The notes: a model not told the origin generated them from the sequence alone. A stretch of 64,000 bases of DNA from Chloroflexota bacterium (GCA_026705605.1 JAPPAK010000001.1:860164-924163), one strand, 5' to 3'. Counted from the first letter of the stretch, positions 34,576-44,047 are shown. Made by a program: numbers and translations.

Positions 34576-34770
34576 CACGCACTCCTCTCCGCGCTCCAAC
34601 GGGCGTCGGATGGGTTGGCCGCATGATCGCACTCCGCGAACCGGCTTGCCACCATCTGGAAGCAACTCCGGACCGTGTTTCGCCCAGGAGGCTGTGGGAA
34701 GCCCCGAACACATGTGCTACGGTTGGCTCTGGCAGTTGTGAAGAGCGGCTTTCGGAAGGACTCGCTAGGC

Positions 34771-35532
34771 ATGAAGTTTCAGCAATACGACCTCGGTCAC
34801 CGCCAGAGGGGCGAAGGGATTGAGGTAACCCTCTCCGGCAGCGCAGCGAACGTGCGGCTACTAGACAGTTCCAACCTGACCGCATTCAAGAACGGTCGCA
34901 AGCATCGCTACTTTGGCGGTCTGGCCAAAAGATCCCCTGTGCACCTCCAAGTCCCATCTTCGGGCCGCTGGTACGTGACCGTAGACATGCAGGGGCTCCG
35001 GGGCAGTGTTCGCTCCAGCGCTAGGGTGCTTCCCGGCCCATTGCCCGAGATTCGTTCCGCTCCACTGTCGTCGATCCCGTCGTTAGTGCGGAGGCAAGGT
35101 GAAAGTGAGGACTCAGGCGAGTACGACGTCTTCATTTCTCACGCGAGCGAAGACAAGGACTCTGTCGTACGTCCCCTTGCCCACTGTCTGAGGGACGGAG
35201 GGTTGTCGGTGTGGTTCGATGAGTTTGAGTTGAACATTGGCGACAGCCTGCGAAGGAAGATCGATCTGGGCATCTCCCGAAGCAAGTTCGGCGTTGTTGT
35301 GCTGTCGCGTTCCTTCTTCGGAAGAGGCTGGCCTAACTACGAGCTAGATGGGCTTGTTACACAGGCCACGTCAGGGAAGCAGGTGATTCTCCCGATTTGG
35401 CATGAGCTGACGAAGCAGGACGTCATGGATTACAGCCCTTCCCTTGCTGACAAATTGGCTCGGAGCACCGCGACATCGACGGTCGAGGAGATCGCAGAAG
35501 AGATCATTGGCGTGGTTCGCGGGGAGTTCTAG
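34771..35532 (+). CDS. DUF1883-TIR domain protein, candidate defence or NAD-hydrolysing effector
   Basis: A 253-residue two-domain protein. Residues 1-90 (MKFQQYDLGHRQRGEGIEVTLSGSAANVRLLDSSN, then GGLAKRSPVHLQVPSSGRWYVTVDMQG) match DUF1883, which is known mainly as a partner of TIR domains. After a linker, EYDVFISHASEDKDSVVRPLA opens a TIR domain with the LSRSFFGRGWPNYELDGL segment that carries the putative catalytic Glu of NADase TIRs. ATG 34771 is used; upstream codons in the frame lack conservation. It stands alone with no CBASS, Thoeris or Gabija partner beside it. Convergent with the nitroreductase, overlapping by four bases. Base composition is less GC-rich than neighbours. Confidence 0.8.
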   Translation: MKFQQYDLGHRQRGEGIEVTLSGSAANVRLLDSSNLTAFKNGRKHRYFGGLAKRSPVHLQVPSSGRWYVTVDMQGLRGSVRSSARVLPGPLPEIRSAPLSSIPSLVRRQGESEDSGEYDVFISHASEDKDSVVRPLAHCLRDGGLSVWFDEFELNIGDSLRRKIDLGISRSKFGVVVLSRSFFGRGWPNYELDGLVTQATSGKQVILPIWHELTKQDVMDYSPSLADKLARSTATSTVEEIAEEIIGVVRGEF

Positions 35533-36200
35533 TTCCCTAGTCCTGGGGTTGCCCGGGCTAGCCGCCCCCACCGGTCCCAGTGCGTGCAGTCCTGCCAGGG
35601 CTTGCGCCATGGGCGGCCCCACGGACCCTTCGGGTAGCCCACCGGGATGAGCGCCGTGATCGTGACGTCCTCAGGGAGGCCCAGCACATCGCGCACTTCC
35701 GCCGTGGCCTCGGGCCTGACCGGCGTGTAGTCCGTTGCCAGCGTCAGGAGCACGGTGCCGAGGCCGCGTGAGCGAGCGGCCAGCAGGATGTTCTGGACGG
35801 CCGGGTAGGTCGAGCTGAAGAAGCCGGACGAGATGTCGGAGTTGTCCGGTGCGCGACCGTGCAGGCAGGGCACGATGATCGCCGGCGACTCGTCCAGGTG
35901 CTCGACGTTGTGCATCGCCTTCGAGTAGACGCGCTGGCGGTCCTCGGTGATGTCGGGGTCGGCAAGCACGCCGTCGCGGATGTAGCGCTCGCCCACGTCG
36001 CGATAGGCCGCGCCGATCTTCGCGATCTGCTCGGGGTCGGTCACGACCACGAAGGCCCACATCTGCGTGTTGCCCGCGCTCGGCGCCATCGTCGCCGCCT
36101 CGATGATGTACTCGAGGTCCTCGCGCGCGACGGGGTCGGGCTTCAGGTGACGCATGCTCCGCGTCGTGAAAATCGCTTCGTGGACCGAGAGGTCGCCCAT
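35529..36200 (-). CDS. Nitroreductase-family FMN oxidoreductase
   Basis: A 223-residue protein. VHEAIFTTRSMRHLKPDPV is the FMN-phosphate-binding N terminus, followed by IIEAATMAPSAGNTQMWAFVVVTD; the C-terminal part has LGLPEDVTITALIPVGYPKGPWG. The family reduces nitroaromatics, flavins, quinones or enones with NAD(P)H. Start ATG 36200; a frame open beyond this continues into the amidohydrolase as a shadow. Confidence 0.88.
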   Translation of the reverse strand: MGDLSVHEAIFTTRSMRHLKPDPVAREDLEYIIEAATMAPSAGNTQMWAFVVVTDPEQIAKIGAAYRDVGERYIRDGVLADPDITEDRQRVYSKAMHNVEHLDESPAIIVPCLHGRAPDNSDISSGFFSSTYPAVQNILLAARSRGLGTVLLTLATDYTPVRPEATAEVRDVLGLPEDVTITALIPVGYPKGPWGRPWRKPWQDCTHWDRWGRLARATPGLGN

Positions 36201-36386
36201 GGTTTCGCTCCTGCCCGCGCGGTGCGAGCGCGGGTCCCTGCTGGTGCCGGCACGATAGCCACGCGCGTGCGCCCCTACAACTGCCTTGGACTCCGTTTTG
36301 AGAGCCCGCAAACACGGCCAAATGCTGGTATCGCGAGGGGTCCGGCGGTAGGATTGCGTTACGTCTATCCCTTCGGAGGGAAACCC

Positions 36387-38087
36387 ATGCCCGAATTCGA
36401 TACCGTCATCAAAAACGGGACGGTCTTTGACGGCCAGCGGACACCGCGCTTCAACGGCGACATCGGCATCAAGGATGGCCACGTCGCCTCCATCGGCGGC
36501 AAGATCCACTCGTCCGATGCCGGCAAGGTCATCGACGCCACCGGGCTCAACGTCGCTCCCGGTTTCATCGACCTGCACACGCACTACGACTCCCAGATCT
36601 TCTGGGACCCGTACTGCTCGATCTCGGGCTGGCACGGCGTCACCTCGGTCGCCATCGGCAACTGCGGCTTCGGCTTCGCGCCCTGCAAGCCCGAGGATCA
36701 GGACCGCGCCATGTTGACGATGTCGCGCAACGAGGCAGTCCCCCTGGAGTCGATGCAGGAAGGCATGCCCTGGGACTGGGAGACCTACCCCGAGTTCCTC
36801 GATAGCCTCGACCGCATCCCCAAGGGCGTGAACGTCCTCAGCTACATGCCCCTCAACCCCCTCATGATGTACGTGATGGGCCTTGAGGCGGCCAAGGGCC
36901 GCCCCGCCAACGACGAGGAGATGGCGGAGATGCGTCGCCTCATGATCGAGGGCCTCGAGGCGGGCGGCTGCGGCTGGTCTGGCCAGTTCGGCGACAACGA
37001 CGTGCAGCGCGACTACGACGGCACGCTCATGATCACGAATCTCATGAAGGAGCAGGACCTCGTTTCCTTCGCCCGCGTCCTTCGCGAAGTCGGCCGCGGC
37101 TTCATCCAGTGCATCGGCGCTTCCCGCGAGCTCACCGAGACGCTGGCCGACGAGAGCGGCCGACCGGTCATCTACAACGTCCTTGCCGTCGCCATGGACC
37201 AGCACGGGGTCGCGATGCCGCAGTACAAGGACACCATGAAGTGGCTGGACGACTGCAACGCGCGCGGAACGCGCGTCTTCGGCCAGGCCCTCACCTCCGA
37301 GAACAACTTCCAGTTCACGTTCGAGGAGTGGAACCTGTTCGACACCAGCCCCGTCTGGCGCGAGATGACCCTCGGCACCGTGCCCGAGCGCGCTGCCAAG
37401 CTCGCAGACCCCGAGCGTCGCGCCGCCGCCAAGGCCGAGTACGACGACTCCGAGCGCACCGGCCAGGGCGTCGTCTTCTCGATGGACGACCTCATCATCG
37501 GCGAGGTGCATAAGCCGGAGCTCGAAAAGTACACCGGCCTCACCGTCGCCGAGGCCGCCGAGGAGCGGGGCCAGCACGTCATCGACGCGATGCTCGACAT
37601 CGCCCTCGAGGACGACATGAAGGCCCTCTTCGTGACCTCGCCGCGTCCGTATGACATGGCCGCCATGCGCGAGATGGCGAACTCTGCCTTCGCCCTCCCC
37701 GGCGTCTCCGACGGAGGCGCTCATACGAAGTTCATTACGCTAGGCCGTTACCCGACCGAGTTCCTCGCCCTCCTCGTTCGCGACAACGAGGTGATGGACC
37801 TGGAGCAGGCCCACTGGCGCCTGAGCGCCTACCCGGCCCTGGCGGCGGGCTTCCGCGATCGCGGCACCATCCGCGAGGGCGCTCCCGCCGACATCGTCAT
37901 CTACGACCTCGAGAAGCTGGCGATGGGCGAAACGGAGAAGGCCTACGACTACCCGGCAGGCGCCTGGCGCCTCGTCCGCAAGCCCGAGGGCTACCGTCAC
38001 ATCATCGTCAACGGCGAAGAGACGTTCGTGGATGGCGAGTGCACGGGCGCGACGAGCGGCAAGCTCCTGCGCCACGGCTCCGCCTAA
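36387..38087 (+). CDS. Amidohydrolase, N-acyl-D-amino-acid deacylase-like (locus A)
   Basis: A 566-residue metal-dependent amidohydrolase. The N-terminal beta domain (MPEFDTVIKNGTVFDG) is followed by the metal-site segment GFIDLHTHYDSQIFWDP; ITSVAIGNCGFGFAP-like text and GVSDGGAHTKF near the C terminus complete the D-aminoacylase pattern (PF07969). A GGAGGG precedes the ATG. It is followed by a peptide-type binding protein, matching the paralogous arrangement at 51.6-55.2 kb, so it may process imported N-acyl amino acids or similar amides. Confidence 0.9.
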   Translation: MPEFDTVIKNGTVFDGQRTPRFNGDIGIKDGHVASIGGKIHSSDAGKVIDATGLNVAPGFIDLHTHYDSQIFWDPYCSISGWHGVTSVAIGNCGFGFAPCKPEDQDRAMLTMSRNEAVPLESMQEGMPWDWETYPEFLDSLDRIPKGVNVLSYMPLNPLMMYVMGLEAAKGRPANDEEMAEMRRLMIEGLEAGGCGWSGQFGDNDVQRDYDGTLMITNLMKEQDLVSFARVLREVGRGFIQCIGASRELTETLADESGRPVIYNVLAVAMDQHGVAMPQYKDTMKWLDDCNARGTRVFGQALTSENNFQFTFEEWNLFDTSPVWREMTLGTVPERAAKLADPERRAAAKAEYDDSERTGQGVVFSMDDLIIGEVHKPELEKYTGLTVAEAAEERGQHVIDAMLDIALEDDMKALFVTSPRPYDMAAMREMANSAFALPGVSDGGAHTKFITLGRYPTEFLALLVRDNEVMDLEQAHWRLSAYPALAAGFRDRGTIREGAPADIVIYDLEKLAMGETEKAYDYPAGAWRLVRKPEGYRHIIVNGEETFVDGECTGATSGKLLRHGSA

Positions 38088-38113
38088 TACGGAACGTCAT
38101 CGGCAACGCACCA

Positions 38114-38142
38114 GCGCGGGGCGCCCATCGGGCGCCCCGCGC
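38114..38142 (+). other. Perfect 13-bp stem hairpin without U-tract
   Basis: GCGCGGGGCGCCC (38114-38126), a 3-base loop ATC and the exact complement (38130-38142) lie between the amidohydrolase stop and the binding-protein gene. With no T run it is more like an mRNA-stabilising or attenuating element than a terminator. A TAGAAT box at 38170-38175 may be a separate promoter for the binding protein. Confidence 0.7.
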
Positions 38143-38218
38143 CACGTCACGGGGCATTGCGCGATGCCATAGAATGCCCCGCATTGCACGCGTCGGCCCC
38201 GACCGACAAGGAGGGAAC

Positions 38219-40039
38219 ATGGCCGAGAATTACTGGACCAGGTACATGCGCAGGCGTCCCCTTTCCCGAAGGACGTTCCTGAAGGGGACTGCCCTCGCGG
38301 GCGGCGGCGCCGCCACGGCCGTGCTCATCGGCTGCGGCGACGACGATGATGACGATCCGTCCACCCCGGCCGCGGCCACTGCCCGGGCCACCGAGGCCGC
38401 CGCTGAGGCGACCGAGGCTGCCGCGGAAGCCACGGAGGCTGCCGCCGAGGCCACCGAGGCCGCTACGGAGGCCGCGGCGGAGGCCACGGCCGCGCCCGTT
38501 CGCACCGACATCACCCGTGGCGGGATTCTGACCCTGGCCAGCCCGGTCACCGGCGACCAGGTCTACGACCCGGCAATCACCAACCACGCGACTACGTACG
38601 CGATCGCCATGGGGCGGACCTTCAACCGCATCCTGAACTACGACGGTACTGGCCGGGTGAATCCCGAGTTGGCCGAGTCGCTCCCCGAGCAGCCCGACGA
38701 CCTCACGTACGTCTTCAAGCTGAACCCCAACATCCACTGGCACGACCTGCCCCCCGCAAACGGGCGGCAGTTCACCGCCGAGGATGCGGCCTTCGGCATC
38801 AACCGCTTCAACGAGGACAACGCCGAGTTCATCCAGGGCCAGCTCGACCAGGTCGACCACATCGACGTGATCGACGACCTCACCTTCAGCATCACGACGA
38901 AGGAACCCTTCGCCCCGATGCTCCGCTTCCTCGCCGATGACCCCGTCCTCATGGTCAACCGTGAGCAGCGGGAGGCCGTCGGCGACGAGGGGATGAAGCT
39001 CTACGAGAATCAGCTCGGTACGGGCCCCTTCATCCGCAACACGTTCGACCCCGGCGTCTATGCCAAGGTCGACCGCAATCCGAACTACTTCGAGATGGGT
39101 GAGGACGGCCAGCAGCTGCCCTACCTCGACGGGATCGAGCTCGTCGCGCTCTCCCGCGAGGCCTACGAGGGCGCCTTCATTACCGGTGAGGTTGACCTGG
39201 TTAGTTTCACAACCGGCTTGAGTCTGACCGAGGCCGAGTCCCTCCAGGGCCAGATGGGCGACCGCATCGACGTCTACCGCAAGCTGCACTCCGCTATCTC
39301 GGAGACGCACATGCACACGCAGAAGCCGCCTTTCAACGACGTGCGTGTGCGCCAGGCCGTGCACCTGGTGATCAACCGCCAGATTGCGGCCAACCCCCTC
39401 GGTCCGGGCAGCGGCGTGCTCATGGGCCCCGTGCCCCAGAACTTCGTGCCCCAGGCCTTCACGGAGGAGGAGCTTCTCCAGATGCCGGGCTGGCGCGAGC
39501 AAAAGGACCAGGACATCGCCGACGCCATCGCCCTCATGAACGCCGCCGGCGTGGGTGTTGGCGCCGACGAGACCATCACCATCAACACGCCCATCCAGTG
39601 CCCCTGTCACGCAACCGGCATCAAGGCCGACGTGGAGCAGCTTGGAATCAATCTCGAGCTCGAGCCGGCCACCAGCGCCGACTACTTTGCCGAGCGCGCG
39701 CAGGGCAACTTCATCATGAACATCGGTCTCGAGGTCGGCGGCATTGACCCCGATACCTACATCTATCACCGCTTCCACACCGGGGCGCCGTTCAACCGGA
39801 CCGCCTTCTCCGATCCCGAGGTCGACAGCCTGCTCGAGAAGCAGCGCGCAACCCTCGACCCGGAGGCACGGGCGGACGCGATCCGGGATGCGTCGCTGGC
39901 CATCATTGAGCACTCGCCCCAGGCCTTCACGGCCCAGCTGGTGTTCTGGCCGGTGTCTCGCAGCTACGTCCATGGCCACGCCGAGCCCGTTCCGGCCGGC
40001 CTGACCTTCAACTTCGCGCGCCTCTGGAAGGACGCGTAG
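38219..40039 (+). CDS. Peptide/nickel-type ABC solute-binding lipoprotein with Tat signal (locus A)
   Basis: A 606-residue SBP_bac_5 family protein (DppA/OppA). The N terminus has twin arginines (PLSRRTFLKG) and a lipobox-like LIGCG with Cys near residue 39, followed by a run of six Asp and an Ala/Glu/Thr linker of about 50 residues made of ATEAAAE-like repeats. The mature domain begins with the typical RGGILTLASP and shows HIDVIDDLTFSITTKEPFAPML and RQAVHLVINRQ. AAGGAGGG precedes the ATG. The permeases face it on the other strand. Confidence 0.9.
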   Translation: MAENYWTRYMRRRPLSRRTFLKGTALAGGGAATAVLIGCGDDDDDDPSTPAAATARATEAAAEATEAAAEATEAAAEATEAATEAAAEATAAPVRTDITRGGILTLASPVTGDQVYDPAITNHATTYAIAMGRTFNRILNYDGTGRVNPELAESLPEQPDDLTYVFKLNPNIHWHDLPPANGRQFTAEDAAFGINRFNEDNAEFIQGQLDQVDHIDVIDDLTFSITTKEPFAPMLRFLADDPVLMVNREQREAVGDEGMKLYENQLGTGPFIRNTFDPGVYAKVDRNPNYFEMGEDGQQLPYLDGIELVALSREAYEGAFITGEVDLVSFTTGLSLTEAESLQGQMGDRIDVYRKLHSAISETHMHTQKPPFNDVRVRQAVHLVINRQIAANPLGPGSGVLMGPVPQNFVPQAFTEEELLQMPGWREQKDQDIADAIALMNAAGVGVGADETITINTPIQCPCHATGIKADVEQLGINLELEPATSADYFAERAQGNFIMNIGLEVGGIDPDTYIYHRFHTGAPFNRTAFSDPEVDSLLEKQRATLDPEARADAIRDASLAIIEHSPQAFTAQLVFWPVSRSYVHGHAEPVPAGLTFNFARLWKDA

Positions 40040-40069
40040 CGAGAACCGGTTCCGCACCCCACATTGAAG

Positions 40070-40101
40070 AAGCCGCCCCGTTTATCGGGGCGGCTTTCTT
40101 T
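40070..40101 (+). terminator. Rho-independent terminator, possibly bidirectional
   Basis: AAGCCGCCCCG (40070-40080), loop TTTAT, CGGGGCGGCTT (40086-40096), then TCTTTG. It separates the binding-protein gene from the convergent permease gene. Confidence 0.85.
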
Positions 40102-40137
40102 GTGTTTGCGTGATGGCCTCGGGTCGTCGTCCCGCAG

Positions 40138-41064
40138 CTAGGTCGTGCCTCGCAGTCGCGGATCCCACAGGTCGCGCAGCGAGTCGCCGAGGAGGTTCAC
40201 GCCCAGCACGGCAAGGGCGAGGCCGATTGCGGGGTAGATGAACAGATGCGAGGCGCTGGCGACGTACTGGCGGCTGTCCGCAATCATCTGGCCCCACTCC
40301 GACTGAGGCGGCTGCACGCCCAGCCCAAGGAAGCCCAGGGTGCCGGTCACGAGCATCAAGTTTCCGACGCCCACCGCGAAGATGGTTCCGATCGTTGGCG
40401 CGATGTTCGGCAGCACGTGTCGCAGCAGGATGCGGATCCCCGAAGCGCCGACGACCTCCGCTGCCTCGACGTATGGGTTCGTCAGCGTTGAAAGGGTGGC
40501 CGCTCGCGCAATGCGCACGAGGGCGGGGGTCACGGACAGGGCGACCACATAGATCAGGATCTCAACGTCCTTCCCGAACACGGTGATGAACAGAAGGATG
40601 AGGAAGAGCCCGGGGAGCGCCAGGATGGCGTCGATGAGCCGCTGGAGCAGGAGATCGAGGATCTTCACGTAGGCCGACGCCATGCCGATGAGCGTCCCGG
40701 CGGCTGTCCCCAGCGCCAGCGCGGCCACGGCCAAAACCACTGTGATGCGTCCGCCTGCCAGCGTGCGTGAGAAGTAGTCGCGTCCCTTCAGATCGGTGCC
40801 GAACCAGTGCTCACCCGATGGCGATGCGAGCAGATTGGTGGTTTCGGCATCCGGCTCGTGTGTGGCGAGGTACGGCCCGAAGATGACGATCACCACGACA
40901 ACAAGCGTGAGGAAGAGACCGAATACGCCCACAGGCTGCGAGCGGGCCACCTGCCCCAGCCTGCGCCACGCGCTCGGACGAGCTGTCAGGGTGGACGCGT
41001 CTGCCTCATGGGTGGCCAGAGCCGTGGATTCCGTCACGAGTACCGAATCCTCGGGTCGAGCCAT
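40138..41064 (-). CDS. Oligopeptide-type ABC permease, DppC/OppC-like (locus A)
   Basis: A 308-residue inner-membrane permease. N-terminal extension, a first helix and the periplasmic loop HWFGTDLKGRDYFSR are typical of the DppC type, as is the EAA-loop region YVEAAEVVGASGIRILLRHVLPN. GFLGLGVQPPQSEWGQMI is characteristic. It overlaps the DppB-like gene by 31 bases. No ATPase follows. Confidence 0.92.
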   Translation of the reverse strand: MARPEDSVLVTESTALATHEADASTLTARPSAWRRLGQVARSQPVGVFGLFLTLVVVVIVIFGPYLATHEPDAETTNLLASPSGEHWFGTDLKGRDYFSRTLAGGRITVVLAVAALALGTAAGTLIGMASAYVKILDLLLQRLIDAILALPGLFLILLFITVFGKDVEILIYVVALSVTPALVRIARAATLSTLTNPYVEAAEVVGASGIRILLRHVLPNIAPTIGTIFAVGVGNLMLVTGTLGFLGLGVQPPQSEWGQMIADSRQYVASASHLFIYPAIGLALAVLGVNLLGDSLRDLWDPRLRGTT

Positions 41065-41978
41065 GCGTATGTGATATCCACGACCAGGTTGACCATCACG
41101 AACATAAATCCGGAGAAGACCACGAAGGTCTGCACGACCAGGTAGTCCTCCTGTCGGACGGCGTTCAGGGCGTACAGGCCCAGCCCCGGCAGGCTGAAGA
41201 TCTGTTCGATGATGACCACCCCGCCGAGCGCCCCGCCGAAGGAAAGCCCGAGGACGGTGACGACGGGGATGAGCGCGTTCCTGAGTGCGTGCCGCCAGAC
41301 CACGGTCACCTCGCGGAGGCCCTTCGACCGGGCGGTGCGTGTGTAGTCCTGGCGCAGTACCTCCAGCATCTCTGTGCGGGTGAGCCGGATAAGGGTCGCC
41401 ATCAAGCCCAGCGCCCCCACGACAACGGGGATGGAGTAGACCTGCATGTTCCGCAGTGGGTCATCCTGGAAGGGCACGTACCCTAACGGGGGCAGCCAGC
41501 CCCACCAGATGGGGGGAAACTTCAGGGCGAATACCGCAATCACGAAGCTCGGGACTGCCAGCACGACCACACTTGCGATGCGGATGGCGTGGTCGTTCAG
41601 GCCGTTCTGTCTCACGGCCGCGATCGCTCCAAGCGGAATCGCGAGGATCGCCTGCACGACCAGCGTGAGGACGACCAGCTGGATCGTCACGGGAAAGCGC
41701 CGCTTGATCTCGTCCACGATCGGGGTGGCGCTGATGAAAGAGCTCCCGAAGTCGCCCTGGAAGGCATTCGAAATCCAGTCGTAATACGCCTCCAAGGGCC
41801 CTTTGTTCAGCCCGAGCTGTTCACGCAGGGCTTCGGCGCGTTCGGGGGTGTAGCTGTTCTGCAGGCGGTAGTCGACGACGTCGCCTGGGGTGAGCCGCAT
41901 GATCATGGCCGTGCCGAACGAGAGGATGAACAGCGTCACCGGCACGAGAAGCAGTCGCCGCAGGATGTACGTTCCCAT
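41034..41978 (-). CDS. Oligopeptide-type ABC permease, DppB/OppB-like (locus A)
   Basis: A 314-residue permease opening MGTYILRRLLLVPVTLFILSFGTAMIMRLTPGD, the DppB N terminus. The EAA-like loop reads YTRTARSKGLREVTVVWRHALRNALIPVVTVLG. Pairs with the DppC-like gene downstream. Six bases separate it from the alpha/beta hydrolase. Confidence 0.92.
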   Translation of the reverse strand: MGTYILRRLLLVPVTLFILSFGTAMIMRLTPGDVVDYRLQNSYTPERAEALREQLGLNKGPLEAYYDWISNAFQGDFGSSFISATPIVDEIKRRFPVTIQLVVLTLVVQAILAIPLGAIAAVRQNGLNDHAIRIASVVVLAVPSFVIAVFALKFPPIWWGWLPPLGYVPFQDDPLRNMQVYSIPVVVGALGLMATLIRLTRTEMLEVLRQDYTRTARSKGLREVTVVWRHALRNALIPVVTVLGLSFGGALGGVVIIEQIFSLPGLGLYALNAVRQEDYLVVQTFVVFSGFMFVMVNLVVDITYAWLDPRIRYS

Positions 41979-41984
41979 GTTTCG

Positions 41985-42782
41985 TTACCCGCTCAGGAAT
42001 CCCCTGACGGCGTTGGCCGTCTGTTCGAATTGCTCCATCTGCGGGAGGTGTCCCGCCCCCGCGATCAGTTCGACGCGTGCGTCGGTAATGGCGTTCTCGA
42101 ACTCGCTCGCATAGACCGGCGGGATAAGGCCGTCCTGCTCCCCCCAGAGGATCAGGGTCGGCGCGGTGATGCGGTGTAGCCGCTTCTTCAGCCCCTTGTC
42201 GGGGATGGGCCAGACGAACTTGCCCGTGCACGCCAGGGACCACGTCGTTCGCAGCGCCATCTGGATACCCGTCTCCGGGTCCGGTGGGGGCGTGGCCATC
42301 ATCTGCGCCGCCGGCCCCGTGGGGTCGGCAAACAGCAACGGACCGAGCCTATCCGGCGAAGTCGCCATCCAGTTCTTCACCGGCGCGTCGTCGCGCCACA
42401 GCCCCACCGGGTCGATGAGCGCCAGCCGGCTCACGCGCGACGGGTTCGTCGCCGCGACCTCCGCCGCCACCATTCCCCCGAACGAGTGCCCCACCACCGC
42501 CGGGCTCTCCAGGCCCAGCTCGTCGAACACCTCGTAGTAGGAGAGGACGAGGTCCCAGAGGTTGTCGATCGGCTTGATCGCGTCCGGCTGGCCCGGGGTC
42601 GTCCCGGGATGCTCGGGCGCATACACCGTGAACGACTCCGCCAGCGCGTCCAGGAACGGGTCCCACGTCAGCCCCATGGCCCCGTGGAAGAAGACCAGCG
42701 GGGGCCCCTCGCCCGCGACGAGCGCGCGCGACTGCACCTTGCCCTGCCAGACCGTCGTCTCCCGCTCGCTGACGGCTGCCAT
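41985..42782 (-). CDS. Alpha/beta hydrolase
   Basis: A 265-residue alpha/beta hydrolase. It has the oxyanion-hole FFHGAMG, nucleophile elbow GHSFGGM (Ser), an acid in LWGEQDGLIP and GAGHLPQME with the catalytic His. This triad is that of C-C bond hydrolases, esterases and lactonases. The ATG overlaps the upstream LLM stop (ATGA), so both are co-translated. Substrate unknown. Confidence 0.88.
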   Translation of the reverse strand: MAAVSERETTVWQGKVQSRALVAGEGPPLVFFHGAMGLTWDPFLDALAESFTVYAPEHPGTTPGQPDAIKPIDNLWDLVLSYYEVFDELGLESPAVVGHSFGGMVAAEVAATNPSRVSRLALIDPVGLWRDDAPVKNWMATSPDRLGPLLFADPTGPAAQMMATPPPDPETGIQMALRTTWSLACTGKFVWPIPDKGLKKRLHRITAPTLILWGEQDGLIPPVYASEFENAITDARVELIAGAGHLPQMEQFEQTANAVRGFLSG

Positions 42783-44047
42783 CAGGAGCCGCCCGCCACG
42801 GCGGCGACGCCGGCTTCCGCGTTCATCTGCCGCCCACCGCGCAGGCTCTCCGGCCACCACTTGTTCTCCCACTCGTCCGTCCAGTGGTGGCGGATGTGGG
42901 GAATCACCTCGGTGGCCATCAGCTCGATGTTCTTCATCGCCAGCTCGTGCGGCATCGAGCCGATCTGCAGGAGAAGCATCAGGTTCCCCACGCGCAGGCT
43001 CTTGATCAGCTCCTCGAGCTGGTCCCGCACCGACGCGGGGCCGCCCGAGATGACGTACTGGTTATCAACATAATCCTTGAACGACCAGTCGCTCAGCCGC
43101 TGCTGCTCCGACATCTGCTGCGAGAGCATCCGTCGAAGATTGTTCTCGAGGCTGCGGTAGTCCTGATGGCCCGGCGGCGTGAACTCGGGAGCGATGTGCA
43201 GGCACTTCTCGAAGAAGTACTTGATGTGCTTCTCGTAGTCCTTCTCCGCCTGAGCGTCCGTCTCCGAGACGGCCACCAGCTGGAGGAAGCCCGCCCGGTA
43301 CGGGTTCAGCTCCTTCTCCTTGCTGTCCATGAACTCCCAGAAGCTGTCCATCACCGCCTTGCCGCGGGCGTGTCCGAAGTAGCTCAGGAAGCAGTAGCAA
43401 TGCCCCTGATCCGCTGCGAACTCCCACGTGCTCAGGCTGCCCATGCCGGGAACCCAGACCGGCGGGTGAGGCTGCTGAACGGGCCGCGGCCACAGGTTCA
43501 CCATCGGCAACTGCGTGTACTTCCCGTTGTAGGGGAAGGGCTTGCGCGACTGCCACGCCTTCAGGATCAGGTCGTGCGCCTCGTAGTAGCGCTCGCGCTG
43601 CTCGATCGGCGTGATGCCGTAGCCCATGTTGGCGTCCATGGCCGTGCCCAGCGGCATCCCCGCCACCAGCCGCCCGCCCGAGATGCAGTCCAGCATCGCG
43701 TACTCCTCCGCGATCCGGATCGGCGGGTTCGTCGTCGGGAGAGTCGCGCCCATCTGCACCAGCGCCACGTCCTGGCCGCGGGTCGCGCGCGCCAGCGCCC
43801 CGCCCATCACGTTCGGGCCGGGCATGAAGCCGTAGGCGTTCTGGTGGTGCTCGTTCACGCAGATGCCGTCGAAGCCGAGGTCGGCCGCGTGCATCAGCTC
43901 GTCGAGCGTCCAGTTGTAGTAGTCGCCGACCCGCTCGGGCGTCGCCAATTCGTGGAACGGCGGGTCGACCCAGACCGAGTGGTAGCGCTCCTCGAAGTCG
44001 TCCGGCAGCTCCCGGTGGGGCATCAGGTGGAACATCGAAATCTTCAT
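42782..44047 (-). CDS. LLM-class flavin-dependent oxidoreductase (luciferase-like, long form)
   Basis: A 421-residue monooxygenase-like protein of the bacterial luciferase superfamily. MKISMFHLMPHRELPDDFEE, LMHAADLGFDGICVNEHHQN and ALARATRGQDVALVQMGATLPTTNPPIRIAEEYAMLDCISGGRLVAGMPLG are typical. GGGAGG precedes ATG 44047; the frame is open a further 13 codons. The C-terminal part has helices and the ISGGPASVRDQLEELIKS segment. It may start a short operon with the hydrolase and possibly the locus A permeases. Confidence 0.9.
   Translation of the reverse strand: MKISMFHLMPHRELPDDFEERYHSVWVDPPFHELATPERVGDYYNWTLDELMHAADLGFDGICVNEHHQNAYGFMPGPNVMGGALARATRGQDVALVQMGATLPTTNPPIRIAEEYAMLDCISGGRLVAGMPLGTAMDANMGYGITPIEQRERYYEAHDLILKAWQSRKPFPYNGKYTQLPMVNLWPRPVQQPHPPVWVPGMGSLSTWEFAADQGHCYCFLSYFGHARGKAVMDSFWEFMDSKEKELNPYRAGFLQLVAVSETDAQAEKDYEKHIKYFFEKCLHIAPEFTPPGHQDYRSLENNLRRMLSQQMSEQQRLSDWSFKDYVDNQYVISGGPASVRDQLEELIKSLRVGNLMLLLQIGSMPHELAMKNIELMATEVIPHIRHHWTDEWENKWWPESLRGGRQMNAEAGVAAVAGGS

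Noticed and set aside
34675..34770. N-terminal extension of the TIR protein
   Set aside because: Residues before MKFQQYDLGH do not belong to DUF1883 and overlap the likely promoter; a suitable ATG with an upstream purine-rich site exists at 34771.
38395..38490. Repeated GCC/GAG-rich DNA in the binding-protein gene as a mobile or repeat element
   Set aside because: It encodes a flexible ATEAAAE linker between the lipid anchor and the mature domain; the frame is preserved.
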